DNA of 64,000 nt from Lytechinus pictus (taxonomy: Eukaryota > Echinodermata > Echinoidea > Temnopleuroida > Toxopneustidae), in the NCBI RefSeq assembly GCF_037042905.1, contig NC_087261.1, positions 16,490,917-16,554,916 of the forward strand, written 5' to 3'. A program made the position numbers and the translations under genes. Below are positions 12,290-21,880 of the stretch, in pieces (within the stretch, counting starts at the first letter, position 1; every line of letters begins with the position of its first letter). The notes under the pieces are model-generated. The model saw only the letters and a program-made list of their open reading frames with translations. It was not told the DNA's origin and did not search any database.

Positions 12290-13060
12290 GTTCGACATTC
12301 CATTATTTATAAATAATGATTATTTGTTTTTTATTATTTATAAATAATGATTATTTGTTTTTCATTATTTACAAATAATGATTATTTGTTTTTCATTATT
12401 TATAAATAATGATTATTTGTTTTTCATTATTTATAAATAACGATTATTTGTTTTTCATTATTTATAAATAATGATTATTTGTTTTTCATTATTTATAAAT
12501 AATGATTATTTGTTTTTTATTATTTATAAATAATGATTTTCGTTTTTCATTATTTATAAATAATGACTTTACATACTTCATTATTTATAAATAATTGCAA
12601 TTCGTTTTTCCATTATTTATGAATAAGTTTTCTATTATTTATAAATAATAATTATTTATTAACAATGCCAGTGCACATTTCTTTGTTTATAAATAATTTG
12701 TTGAGTTCTCCATTATTTATATATAATGATTATTTGTTAAATAATGACAACGTCTACTTCATTATTTATAAATATTTTTTTTCGAGTGCACCATTATTCT
12801 CATTATTTATAAATATTCATTATTTAATGTTCGAGTTTTCCATTATTTATAAATAAAGATTATTTGTAAAATAATGAATTATCTACCTCTTTATTTATAA
12901 ATAATGAAAATTCATCGTGTTTCATTATTTATAAATAACAATTTTGTTTCAATATCCCATTATTTATAAATAATCATTTATAAACAATTTTTACAGTTTG
13001 CCATTATATACAAATAATCAGTATTTATATACAAATAACCATTATTTATAAATAATGGAA
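12290..13060. repeat. 31-bp tandem array, left arm
   Basis: About 20 or more copies of the palindromic-core unit, most regular at 12300-12560 and more degenerate to the right, where spacers vary. Confidence 0.85.
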
Positions 13061-13612
13061 AACTCGCTATAACATGCAAATGTGGGACTGCCCATGATAT
13101 GAATATTCATGATGCGATTTCCTTTTTCGTGATTTTTCTTCACAAATTTTTGTCCATTTCCTCTTCATAATGACATTTCTTGAAGCAGTTTTCTAGGGAT
13201 ATGGTCTGATTGTAATATTCTACATTTTCTATATAACTTCGTCTTCGTAGAAATATCAAAAAGTATAATTTTATACGATTTTTCCTACAGTTCACAGTCC
13301 CCATAGGCGCGCGTGTATTTCACCTTTTCCATCGTAGGGACAACCGGTGAATCGACGGAGTGCTCTTCATCGAAATACTACGTTGGTTGGTCCCCGGAAG
13401 TGGCGGGCGGAATTTAGCCCGAACCTTCGATGGAAGTGGATCAAGTGCATATGAGCTGAGAGAGTGAAATATCAGTGTACGTGCATCAGGCCCTTCTACT
13501 TTTTATAAATATTTCTTGTTGCTTTTTTTGTTAAGTTAATTTTTCCTAGTGTAGAGATAACTTTTAGTTCTAATAATGCACTTCAAATATATTTTGGAGT
13601 GTCTGTTTGAGG
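13061..13612. other. Asymmetric interior of the foldback element
   Basis: This 550-bp segment has no counterpart in the right half. It has a CTACAG acceptor-like word near 13285 and a GC-richer patch at 13300-13450, which could be captured host sequence. No coding frame of note. Confidence 0.4.
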
Positions 13613-14349
13613 CGTTTGGGGCGATTTCACCCTGGCCCCAAAATGCTCGCAACGACAACACGGGGGCATGATGACCCCTAAATTTTTAAAAACTTATTTT
13701 TCTATTGAAAATTATCACAAAATTCACCAAAAGTGTGCACGAAAGCCTTCGTATTTCACTTTTAAAACTCCAAAAAGTGCCCAAATGACAAGGTTGGTCG
13801 CTTCCCTGTGTCGCTTTCAACTTGAGAACGTTTACGCGTCTGCTCTCCCCCCCCCCCCTCTTCCGAAAGAAATTCTGTATACGGCCATGCTCTAAAGAGC
13901 CTGGCACATAGATTTATGTATACTTCATTTTCATTATTTTTATCTCATTATCATCATGGCCTTACGCAGAATTTTTTCCGGGGGGGGGGGGGGGGTGGGG
14001 GGAGCAGGACGCGCATAAACTTTCTCAGAAAAAATCTTGAAAAAGCGAAGCGAACAAGCTTGTCATTTGAGCTTGGATGCGTCGCTGTCTCGCTTTCAAG
14101 ATTTTTTTTTTTTTTTTTTTTTTTGGGGGGGGGGAGCAGACGCGTAAACGTTCTCAAGTTGAAAGCGACACAGCGAATCGACCAAGCTTGTCATTTGGGC
14201 ACTTTTTGGAGTTTTAAAAGTGAAATACGAAGGCTTTCGTGCACACTTTTGGTGAATTTTGTGATGATTTTCAATAGAAAAATAAGTTTTTTAAATTTAG
14301 GGGTCATCATGCCCCCGTATTGTCGTTGCGAGCATTTTGGGGCCATAAT
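13613..14349. repeat. Inner inverted repeat with G/C tracts
   Basis: 13625-13870 is mirrored at 14124-14345 (for example GGCCCCAAAATGCTCGCAAC against GTTGCGAGCATTTTGGGGCC). A third partial copy of the GCAGACGCGTAAACGTTCTC-type end lies at 14000-14100. C11, G17 and T20-G10 runs mark the copy ends. This looks like a pair of smaller elements of one family inserted head to head. Confidence 0.75.
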
Positions 14350-15060
14350 ACTACTTCATAAATAATGAAGTAGACGTTTTCATTATTTAACAAATAATCA
14401 TTATATATAAAAAATGGAAAACTCAACAAATTATTAATAAATAAAGAAATGTGCACTGGCATTGTTAATAAATAATCATTATTTATAAATAATAGAAAAC
14501 TTATTTATAAAATAATAAAATTATATAATGGAAAAACGAATTGCAATTATTTATAAATAATGAGGTATGTAAAGTCATTATTTATAAATAATGAAAAACG
14601 AAAATCATTATTTATAAATAATGAAAAACGAAAATCATTATTTATAAATAATAAAAAACAAATAATCATTATTTATAAATAATAAAAAACAAATAATAAT
14701 TATTTATGAATAATGAAAAACAAATAATCATTATTTATAAATAATGAAAAACAAATAATCGTTATTTATAAATAATGAAAAACAAATAATCATTATTTAT
14801 AAATAATGAAAAACAAATAATCATTATTTGTAAATAATGAAAAACAAATAATCATTATTTATAAATAATGGAAAAACAAATAATCATTATTTATAAATAA
14901 TGGAATGTCGAACTATTATTATTTACAAATAATTAAGTATTACTTGGAATTATATATAAATAATTAGAAATGATATTTTATATAATAGTTGTTATTTACA
15001 AATAAAATGTAAATTATATATAAATAATAGTTATTATTTAATAAATAATGATTATATAAC
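14350..15060. repeat. 31-bp tandem array, right arm
   Basis: Inverse of the left array, with core CATTATTTATAAATAATG and spacers GAAAAACAAATAAT. Regular at 14570-14900. Confidence 0.85.
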
Positions 15061-15150
15061 AAATAATTGTTCTATATAATATTGGTACATTCGGAGCCTC
15101 ATACTTGACTGCAGTTACAACGAGGTGAGTTCGAGTCCCAAGCAAGGTAA

Positions 15151-15820
15151 GCATCATTTAAAAAACCCATAGAAAAATCTAAAGTGAACAAAACCGGCCT
15201 TGACAATCTTATGTTATTTTTGGTGGGGGTACATATGGAAATCTTTCTCTAATTTGCACCTTTCAGAGAGGTGCAAAGTTGCACCTTTCCAAAAAGGTAC
15301 AGCATTGCACCTTAAAGATGCTCCCAGTGTTACATCTGATTCCAAGTTTTTGTTATATTCAGCTGTTCATGTAATGATTATATAATTCTGTTTCAATCCT
15401 ATGATTGTGTTCATAATTATGGAGAAACAAGGCATGTTCAATGGATTAAGTTTACGATTTATGAGCTATCATAACGACCTGGGCAAATCTATACCAGAAA
15501 GAAGTTCAAACTACTATTGTAAACAAAGTCATATGCTTTATCCAAACCATTAAATCCATATGCTTCATCAAATACATATGTTTGAATAATCTAAATTTAA
15601 TAAAGTCCCATTTAAAATGTTGTAAAACTACACTCAATAGAATATCATGCCTCGTGCTATATACACAAACTCATTTTGTTGACCCAAACCTTTGACTCCA
15701 TTTGCTACATTAAATCCATCACGAGTGACAGAGCACGATCTAAAGATTAATCCTCGCACTAATCTCTCATCACTAATGATTCATGTACACCTGTTTAAGA
15801 ATCGGAAAATCAAAGATCTA
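15151..15820. other. No recognisable gene
   Basis: AT-rich sequence with a small repeat of 'TTGCACCTTTC' at 15255-15315. Confidence 0.35.
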
Positions 15821-15821
15821 C

Positions 15822-15962
15822 ATGGGGTATTTCATGAAGAAAATTGTCAATAATATCCACTGACAAATGTTACAAGCTACTGAAATCCTTGCATCTGATT
15901 GGCTAAGAGGAAATAAGCCAGTGGAAATCACCGACGAAACTCTTCATGAAATGCTCCCCGGT
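15822..15962. mobile_element. CATGAAA-ended MITE, copy 1
   Basis: The ends are GGGGTATTTCATGAAGA and CTTCATGAAATGCTCCCC. A central TGATTGGCTAAGAGG word (inverted CCAAT) is shared with the copies at 29097-29263 and 39858-40001. Confidence 0.6.
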
Positions 15963-16422
15963 TCTAGGTAAGGCTGAGTCATCTGACAACATCATCCTCT
16001 ACTTATTGACCGGGATTCACTTTTAAAGGGAAACTTAACTGCATGAAAGAGATATAGTTTCACTTTCATAGTCAGTATCAGTTTCACAGCTCGCAGTAAA
16101 TCGTTTTACGTAGAGCCGTGTGCATCATAGTCTTTGTACATATCTTTCCGTAAAGCAAAAGGAAAGACAATGTCAAATTTGGTTTTAAGAATCAGTTCAG
16201 TCTTCAGAATGAAAAATCAAATGATTTGATTAGATACCATTCATTAAAAAACTCGGAGCAACAAAACACTGAACATTTCATCAGAGTTTGACGAAGAACA
16301 ACAACGAAATGACAATTCAAAATTATGCAATATATTGGTGGAACATGTCTAGCATGTTCTCATTAGGCCTTATATTCAATGAACGAGTCGATGAATGCAT
16401 GCCACATCAGTAAAGTGTCATA
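15963..16422. other. No recognisable feature
   Basis: Non-coding sequence without visible repeat structure. Confidence 0.35.
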
Positions 16423-16596
16423 CAAGCTAAAAATAAAGTGCTAATTAAGCACTTAATGTCCTTGTATAGTGACTGCACTTTGAGTGCTGATTTTCTAGTT
16501 CCAATTTGAATGACTAAATCAGCACTCAAAGTGCAGTCACTACACAAGGACATTAAGCATGTTAAGTGTTAAAGTAGCACTTCATTTTTTAGAGTG
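16423..16596. mobile_element. TA-flanked palindromic MITE
   Basis: A foldback of about 174 bp between TA dinucleotides (16421-16422, 16597-16598). Arms pair AAGTGCTAATTAAGCACTTA-type and GCAGTCACTA-type words around a TAGTTCCAATTTGAA loop. The right end TTTTTTAGAGTG matches the family member at 40132-40278. The TA duplication suggests a Tc1/mariner-dependent element. Confidence 0.75.
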
Positions 16597-16598
16597 TA

Positions 16599-17478
16599 CC
16601 CTTTGCTATTACTCGTCCGATTTTGATGCAGTGTTCTGCTTGTCTGATTTAACTGTATCTCTTCAACTCAAATAATCCTTAATCTGGAGAACCCCTTAAA
16701 GTGATTGGTTAACATTGGTTTGATTTAAAACAATCTGAGCTAGAAGGTCACACTTGTCACCTGTGTCTGTGATATGTTACAAAAATGAAGCCCAGAAAAA
16801 ATTGCGTTCGAAAATAATTATTTAGTGCTTCAAAAATTGAAATATAAAGTGACCGAAAACACCATCTTAATTTCATCCCATACACTTATGTGTACTATTT
16901 AGGTGTCTATAAGACGCCTTTTTACAAAATCGGGGTTTGCCTTGTAGTTTTAGCTTTTCATTCTCATTAATGGTTGTTTACAGGGTTTATTAGTTCTAAT
17001 ACATGCACTTGTACACATGTTTCATCTTGGTTTGAGAATTTTTTAAATCGGCTGCTCACAAAGTTAAACAATACCTTTAAGCTTGCATAACGTTGTCTGC
17101 AACTTAAAAAAATGATAAAAATAATAATAGAGGTCTAGATTTGAACTATAAGTGTGGAGGAAAATCGTTGTAAAAGCAAATTTACAACGATATTCCTCCA
17201 TACTAATTTGAAATGTATAACACGTGGTAAAAAAAGGTTTTGTTATGATTCATTGGATGCAATTGACATATTCATTAAATTAATTGTGATTAAATAATCA
17301 GTAATCTATTACATGGGCAAATTATATACACATTTATAATAATCATGAAGATTAAACGAAATTTTACATCATCCTTTTTCATTAGGTCTGTTTAGCATGT
17401 CTTTTTGATATCAATGTTAAATGTGCATAATAAACCTGAGTAATTCGTTTCTCATATCTGAAAACAAGATAACAAATG
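16599..17478. other. Non-coding with a partial TTAA-family end
   Basis: 16609-16660 resembles the right half of the TTAA MITEs (CGTCCGATTTTGATG). The remainder shows nothing recognisable, apart from a hairpin TTTACAACGATATTCCTCCA mirrored by GGAGGAAAATCGTTG near 17155-17205. Confidence 0.4.
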
Positions 17479-17482
17479 TTAA

Positions 17483-17715
17483 AGGAGAACTCTGGAATGA
17501 AAACATTTTTATCTAAATCTAAGAAATAGAATAAAATTCAGGGAGCAAAATGCTGAAAATTTCATCAAAATCGGATAACAAATAACGAAGTATTTTAAAG
17601 CACAGCAATATTTAGTGAAAATAGTTATATGCACGTAATCATGAATATTCATTAGGTAGGCTGATGATGTCACGTCCCTACTTTCCTTTTTCTTGTGTTA
17701 ATACATGAAAGTTTT
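17483..17715. mobile_element. TTAA-flanked MITE, family B, left half only
   Basis: Starts after TTAA at 17479-17482. Carries ATGCTGAAAATTTCATCAAA, TGAATATTCATTAGG and TGATGATGTCAC, words shared with the full copy at 55559-56128. The right half is missing; a tRNA-like sequence begins at its break. Confidence 0.65.
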
Positions 17716-17718
17716 CTT

Positions 17719-17792
17719 CGGGCATGGTGGTTCAGTGGTAAAGCGCCCGCCCCATGAACGGGAGGTTGTGTGTTCGATTCCTGGCCGAGTCA
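17719..17792 (+). mobile_element. tRNA-derived SINE head
   Basis: TGGTTCAGTGGTAAAGC is a near-perfect tRNA-Gly-like A box region and GTTCGATTCC a B box. An acceptor-like pairing of 6 of 7 positions is possible, but the T stem is broken. The inferred anticodon loop CCCATGA would read CAT with C at position 33. I read this as a SINE head, not a working tRNA. It lies next to the ferroxidase exon on the opposite strand. Confidence 0.6.
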
Positions 17793-17824
17793 TACCAAAG
17801 ACTTATAAAAATTGGACCTTCTAC

Positions 17825-18015
17825 CTTCTTGCTAGGCGGTCAGCATTTAGATTGGAGAAGAAAGCTCCTGTAATATTGTTCATACCGCTGGGGGCGTAAT
17901 CCCAATTCTCCTCCACCGCTGCAATGTAGTAAACACGGTCTACTGCGCATGCTCCGTGAAAGAGGCAACCAATCAGAGCCACCGCTGCGATGATTTGAAC
18001 TGAACTCGGCGCCAT
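17825..18015 (-). CDS. First coding exon of a hephaestin/ceruloplasmin-like multicopper ferroxidase
   Basis: The ATG at 18013-18015 has a strong context (AAACATGG). Residues 2-24 form a signal peptide ('IIAAVALIGCLFHGACA') with likely cleavage after ACA. The mature start 'VYYIAAVEENWDYAPSG' followed by 'NNITG' matches the N-terminal strand of cupredoxin domain 1 in vertebrate hephaestin, HEPHL1 and ceruloplasmin. Such proteins are about 1,000 residues or more and oxidise Fe(II) at the cell surface or in secretions. The exon ends at AAG|GTAGAA (donor at 17823-17824), after 'DRLAR', where the family has a similar DRIG segment. A TTTTGACAG acceptor-like site just upstream of the ATG suggests a separate 5' UTR exon. 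Copper ligands would be in later exons, which I could not find. Confidence 0.72.
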
Positions 18016-18060
18016 GTTTGATGACACCGGATTCCTCTAGGCCTGTCAAAATAATGGTAT
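18016..18060 (-). promoter_or_regulatory. Possible 5' UTR segment and splice acceptor of the ferroxidase gene
   Basis: Read on the minus strand, CATTATTTTGACAG precedes GCCTAGAGGAATCC and the ATG. This fits an acceptor with a short 5' UTR piece, but no transcript evidence is available. Confidence 0.3.
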
Positions 18061-18325
18061 TGATTTAAAAGTGAAATTAGAGGCAAAACTGATTTAGTTA
18101 CAACATTCGTTCATGCTTTGTAAAAAATGAAGTGAAAAGAAAGCCATAAAATAGAAAAAAAAACATGATAAGGAGGGGGGATGTTTTTTTAATAATTATT
18201 TCTGCCCCTATCATTTAGATTATTACCAACTGCCTTTTTTCATTTTGTTTTCTTTTTTCTTTTTTAGAGGAAATTACTTAATATTAATTAAGTATTGATT
18301 AATACGGTCGGGACTTTAAACTTAA

Positions 18326-18640
18326 AGGGGAAGCCATACAGCATAGCGCTAAACATTTTGTCATAACCGGATGTGAAATAAAAAAAAGTTAGGATACTTT
18401 AAAAGTCTCGCTTACTAAAGAAAGAAAATACATTATTCACAATTATTTCATTCAAATGAGAGAGCGAATAATATCACACACTCACTCTGCCTTTACATTT
18501 TTATTGAATGAGTTCTATAACATTTCTATTCTTTGCAGATTTGACCGGGAGAAAGCTTTTCTTTGGGTGATAATAGCTTAGAATGGTAACACAATATTAA
18601 ATTCCACACGTTCAGAGAAGAAAAAACAGAAAAATGGGAA
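18326..18640. mobile_element. TTAA-family MITE, left part
   Basis: TTAA (18322-18325) then AGGGGAAGCC, followed by AACCGGATGTGAAATAAAAA and a CAAATGAGAGAGCGAATAATATCACACACTCACT word. The right half is degenerate. Confidence 0.5.
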
Positions 18641-19105
18641 AAATACGGTCTTTAAGCGCGTTGATCAAAATTGAAGAGTTCTGTTTACAGAAAACTGATG
18701 CCTTTTAATAGTAGATTGGAATGATTAAGCTGGTACCTGGTTTTATCTTAAGACAAGATTAAAAGCAAATCATTGATCTACAATGAAACAATGATTTGAA
18801 AGGAAAAAAGGCGGATATGTGAAGCTTTTGGAGAGAAACTGGACGAGGACGTGCACGAAAATAAGTAATTTCAGATAAAGTTCAAGCTCAATTGTCAATC
18901 TTATACACAGTAACGGGTACTAAGGCTCGTGTTCTATTCAGACACTAGAAAACACGTGATTACATTTTCTCGGTAAAGACATAGGTTATCCATACAAAGG
19001 TCTTTTTTCCTAATAATAAAAAAAAATCGCCAGGAAAAAAACCATGCATGCACATGCTTTCAAACTATATACGACATGCAGTTATGATTTTTTTTTAATT
19101 TATGT
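18641..19105. other. No recognisable feature
   Basis: Non-coding sequence with no repeat recognised. Confidence 0.35.
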
Positions 19106-19109
19106 TATC

Positions 19110-19560
19110 ATTGTATATGAATACTACACACGGGGATCCAGCGTTACAAACACAATGACAACACTTGGCTGGATGTCTCTCGAAGAAAGGAGGCGAAATC
19201 ACCGAATCATCAAGTTATATAAGATCATCCATGGAGAAACTCAACTTGACTTAAATAAATATGCCACAAGAAAAATAACAACTGTATGACTTCAAAGTTC
19301 ATCACAACTACCCAACTGGCTAATTCCTTCTTCCCTAGCTGAAGCAATCTCCAACTGGAATAGTCTCACAGCCGATACGGTATCCTCCAACAGCACTGAC
19401 ATACTTAAAGTAAAACTAAACATGCAAAACCTGCAACAAAACAAAACAGAGTAACAATACTCCCACTCTCGTCAGCCCTGAGTTACCCTTCCTGGTGGAG
19501 GACTTCAGGGAATGAAACTACAAGGTACAAGGTATATATTTTAAAACAAAATATTCATGC
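19110..19560 (+). pseudogene. LINE ORF2 C-terminal remnant
   Basis: The frame 'TTLGWMSLEERRRNHRII' followed by 'LYKIIHGE' is the conserved C-terminal tail of Jockey/CR1-like LINE ORF2. The same tail occurs at 34401-34628 as 'RLGWQSLEERR'. After stop codons, 'EAISNWNSLTADTV' continues the family's end. A short non-coding tail follows. Only the 3' end was retained. Confidence 0.75.
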
Positions 19561-19806
19561 TATATGAATGAGGTTTGTTAAAAATTCAAATTCAAATTCA
19601 AACTTCCACTTTCGTTAAGTTAAATTTCAATATGTTATTTCTCTTTGTATAAAGATGTATATCAATTGAAAATTTATGGAAAATGTATTGATGTATGATT
19701 ACTGATTTATACGAAATACTGTTATGAATATTTTTGTTTATGTTATCATTGTATAAATTGTTCATGCCAAATGAATTAAGTTTGTTAATAAATTCAAGTT
19801 CAAAAT
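19561..19806 (+). repeat. Two LINE-like AT tails in tandem
   Basis: TTTGTTAAAAATTCAAATTC at about 19572 and TTTGTTAATAAATTCAAGTTCAA at about 19782 are the same type of 3' terminus. One lies after the LINE remnant and the other about 210 bp further on. Confidence 0.5.
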
Positions 19807-20440
19807 ATATATCTGTGACTAGAAAATGATTAGATTTTTCTCCTGGGAAAGGTAACACGGAATAGAATTGGGCTGGTACCTCCGGTAACTTCATTTTGCA
19901 ATCGTTTGATGCACTAAGAGATGATTTTCAATTCAACCTTTCATGGATTCAATTTTTACGAATCATCATCGACACCTGTAGGTGACATATGGGACATTAA
20001 ACAATGCATCTAATGTATTAGTTCAATCATAAAATCGTCTTTCATCGACAATGTTCAAGGGTCAGATGTTAAAAAAAGTAGCAATTGCTTTTGCTAGGTT
20101 TTTGTTTGATTCCGTATGCATAAAAACGAGCAATTGCTTCGGAGCAAATGCTTTTGCTAGTATAATCTTAAACCATTACTTACTGCCTGCTGGGATTTGC
20201 CTGACGTTTAAGCAATTTCTTAAAAGCGTATATGCATAAATTGAACATGCTGCTTGTTCGTTTAAGCATTTGCTTGGGTTTTGTATGCTCCTTGATAGCA
20301 GTTTGAGCGTTTGCTTGACCAGGGCATACGCGTTTCATCATCAAGTTCATGCACGTGAGAAACTAAAGGTTTACAGCAGTCTGTATGCTAACATTAGCTT
20401 CCTAGTAACTGTAAGCTGACTACCAATTATGTAATTTTAT
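19807..20440. other. Non-coding with weak GCAAATGCTT-type repeats
   Basis: 20085-20300 carries degenerate alternating AGCAATTGCTT, GCAAATGCTTTTGC and GCATTTGCTT words, perhaps an old element. No gene recognised. Confidence 0.35.
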
Positions 20441-20799
20441 TCATTAAAATGCTTTGAAATATGAAACATTTTAATTTTCTTCCAATTGCCATGTGAAACT
20501 AATATGTTTAACGTTTCGTGGTCCAATCAAGAGCGTCCTTATTAGTATCAAATCTCTAAAGATCGAAACATAATTCAAACAAGAAAAAAAAAACAGAAAT
20601 AGTGATTGACATCCCGGCTCTCTAATTTGCATACCACTAAATTATGAATATAACATTCTTGTGAAAAATCTAACCTTTAAAATGTCATGAATTCTTTTTA
20701 TTTTACATTTGATTTTGATAAAAAAATTCAACCTCTGCGTTATACTTGTTTCATTTTGATTGATTTGCATCAACTTTCTCTGGGGTCGGACTTGGCTTT
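20441..20799. mobile_element. TTAA-family MITE, right part
   Basis: Contains the family words ATATGAAACATTTTAATTTTC, AGAAATAGTGATTGACATC and AAATGTCATGAATTC. Ends GGTCGGACTTGGCTTT before TTAA at 20800-20803. The left half is missing. Confidence 0.6.
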
Positions 20800-20803
20800 T
20801 TAA

Positions 20804-21364
20804 TAAGGGCAATAATGAGCTTCTTAGATCTAAATAGATACTGTATTACTAATCACAATGAGATAAAACATATCAACAGGAAGTTTATTAGGTAAATTGA
20901 GATGGTTAGCCCAAATTCTAGAGGAAGTATGTTGAGTTTAAAAATCCGTTATTACTATAAGGAAAAATAATTCATTTGAAACATATCCGTTATGTTGAAA
21001 TTTGAGATTTGTTTATCATCGCATATGGATGAAATCTAATCGTTCCTGCTTGTAAATAAATAATCAAAGATCTTATCTTCAGGACCAGCTTGCCGGATAG
21101 TAGTTTTATGATACGATACTATAAAATATTTGAAATAAGTGAATACAGAAACTACACAATGATGTTCCTAGAAATCCATTCCTTTTGTACAATTGATTGA
21201 GAACGTAAAAACAATTAAACTATTAAAGTCTAAATGTTACGTAAAGTATGAGCAGTATTCAGTTATCACTTTGTTTAAAAGAGATACGAATAGACAGGAA
21301 TAACATTAAGAAACTTAACATAAAGTGGATTTAATAGTAACTGTATACAATGTTTTAGTTTGCA
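20804..21364. other. No recognisable feature
   Basis: AT-rich non-coding sequence. Confidence 0.35.
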
Positions 21365-21645
21365 CACACTAAGAAATAAAGGTTCAAAATTGAACCACGA
21401 GAGGTTTATTCAAAATCAGCACCCATGGGTTCAAAAATTGAACCCCTGGTTGGGGTTCATTTTTGCACCCTGTGGGTGCAAAACTGCACCCCTAAATTTT
21501 AAAATGAACCCCTATAGGGGTGCAGTTTTGAACCCGCAGGGTGCAAAAATGAACCCCAACCAGGGGTTCAATTTTTGTACCCATAGGGTGCTGATTTTGC
21601 AACAACCTTTCGGGGTTAAATTTTGAACCTTTATTTCTTAGTGTG
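21365..21645. mobile_element. Near-perfect palindromic MITE
   Basis: The ends are CACACTAAGAAATAAAGG and CCTTTATTTCTTAGTGTG, with arms of about 130 bp throughout. Inner words such as GGGGTTCATTTTTGCACCC are mirrored by GGGTGCAAAAATGAACCCC. The 88-codon open frame over it is a by-product. The termini resemble those of the 16423 and 40132 elements, though no clean TA duplication remains. Confidence 0.85.
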
Positions 21646-21654
21646 CATAATATT

Positions 21655-21880
21655 TCACAAACCAATCATTATACAAATGAGGGAACTCAATGACTTCTCA
21701 CACTCACTGTTAATATATAACATAACATAATAGAATTACCTCTTTACATAATGACCAGGATGTGCGTATAACTATTTTGTGGAAAAGTTGAAATTTTCAT
21801 GCTGTAAATTAAGTTTTTTTTTAATCTGATTTGATGCGATTTTCAGTGCCACGCTGGCCTGTATTTTTCCAATAAACTAT
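21655..21880. mobile_element. Degenerate TTAA-family MITE fragment
   Basis: Shares ACAAATGAGGGAACTCAATGAC and TATAACTATTTTGTGGAAAA words with family A but both ends are lost. Confidence 0.4.

Larger units (their letters stand above)
12101..15102. mobile_element. 3.0-kb foldback element with palindromic tandem-repeat arms
   Basis: The ends are ATGAGGCGCCGATTGTGCCA on the left and the inverse ending GGAGCCTCAT on the right, flanked by ACT on both sides (12098-12100, 15103-15105). The outer arms (12101-13060 and 14350-15102) are inverted copies. Each holds an array of a 31-bp unit (TTTTT, then CATTATTTATAAATAATG, then ATTATTTG) whose 18-bp core is a perfect palindrome. A second inverted pair lies inside. 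No transposase is visible, so any mobilisation would be in trans. The 3-bp duplication alone does not fix the superfamily. Confidence 0.85.
12066..15150 (+). other. Split tRNA-like sequence (12066-12100 and 15106-15150)
   Basis: Left of the foldback element, TAGCATAGCGG (12075-12085) fits a Pol III A box. Right of it, GTTCGAGTCC (15129-15138) fits a B box. If the element and one copy of the ACT duplication are set aside, the boxes lie about 49 bases apart, as in a tRNA or tRNA-headed SINE. Cloverleaf pairing is not convincing, so a SINE or tRNA relic is more likely than a working tRNA gene. Confidence 0.45.

Noticed and set aside
12290..13060. CRISPR-like array from palindromic repeats
   Set aside because: Units are directly tandem, without unique spacers, and form the arm of a foldback element.
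13916..14365. 149-codon open frame across the foldback centre
   Set aside because: Crosses G17 and T20-G10 runs and inverted repeats.
17719..17791. Functional tRNA gene with CAT anticodon
   Set aside because: T stem is broken and the acceptor has a mismatch and wobbles.
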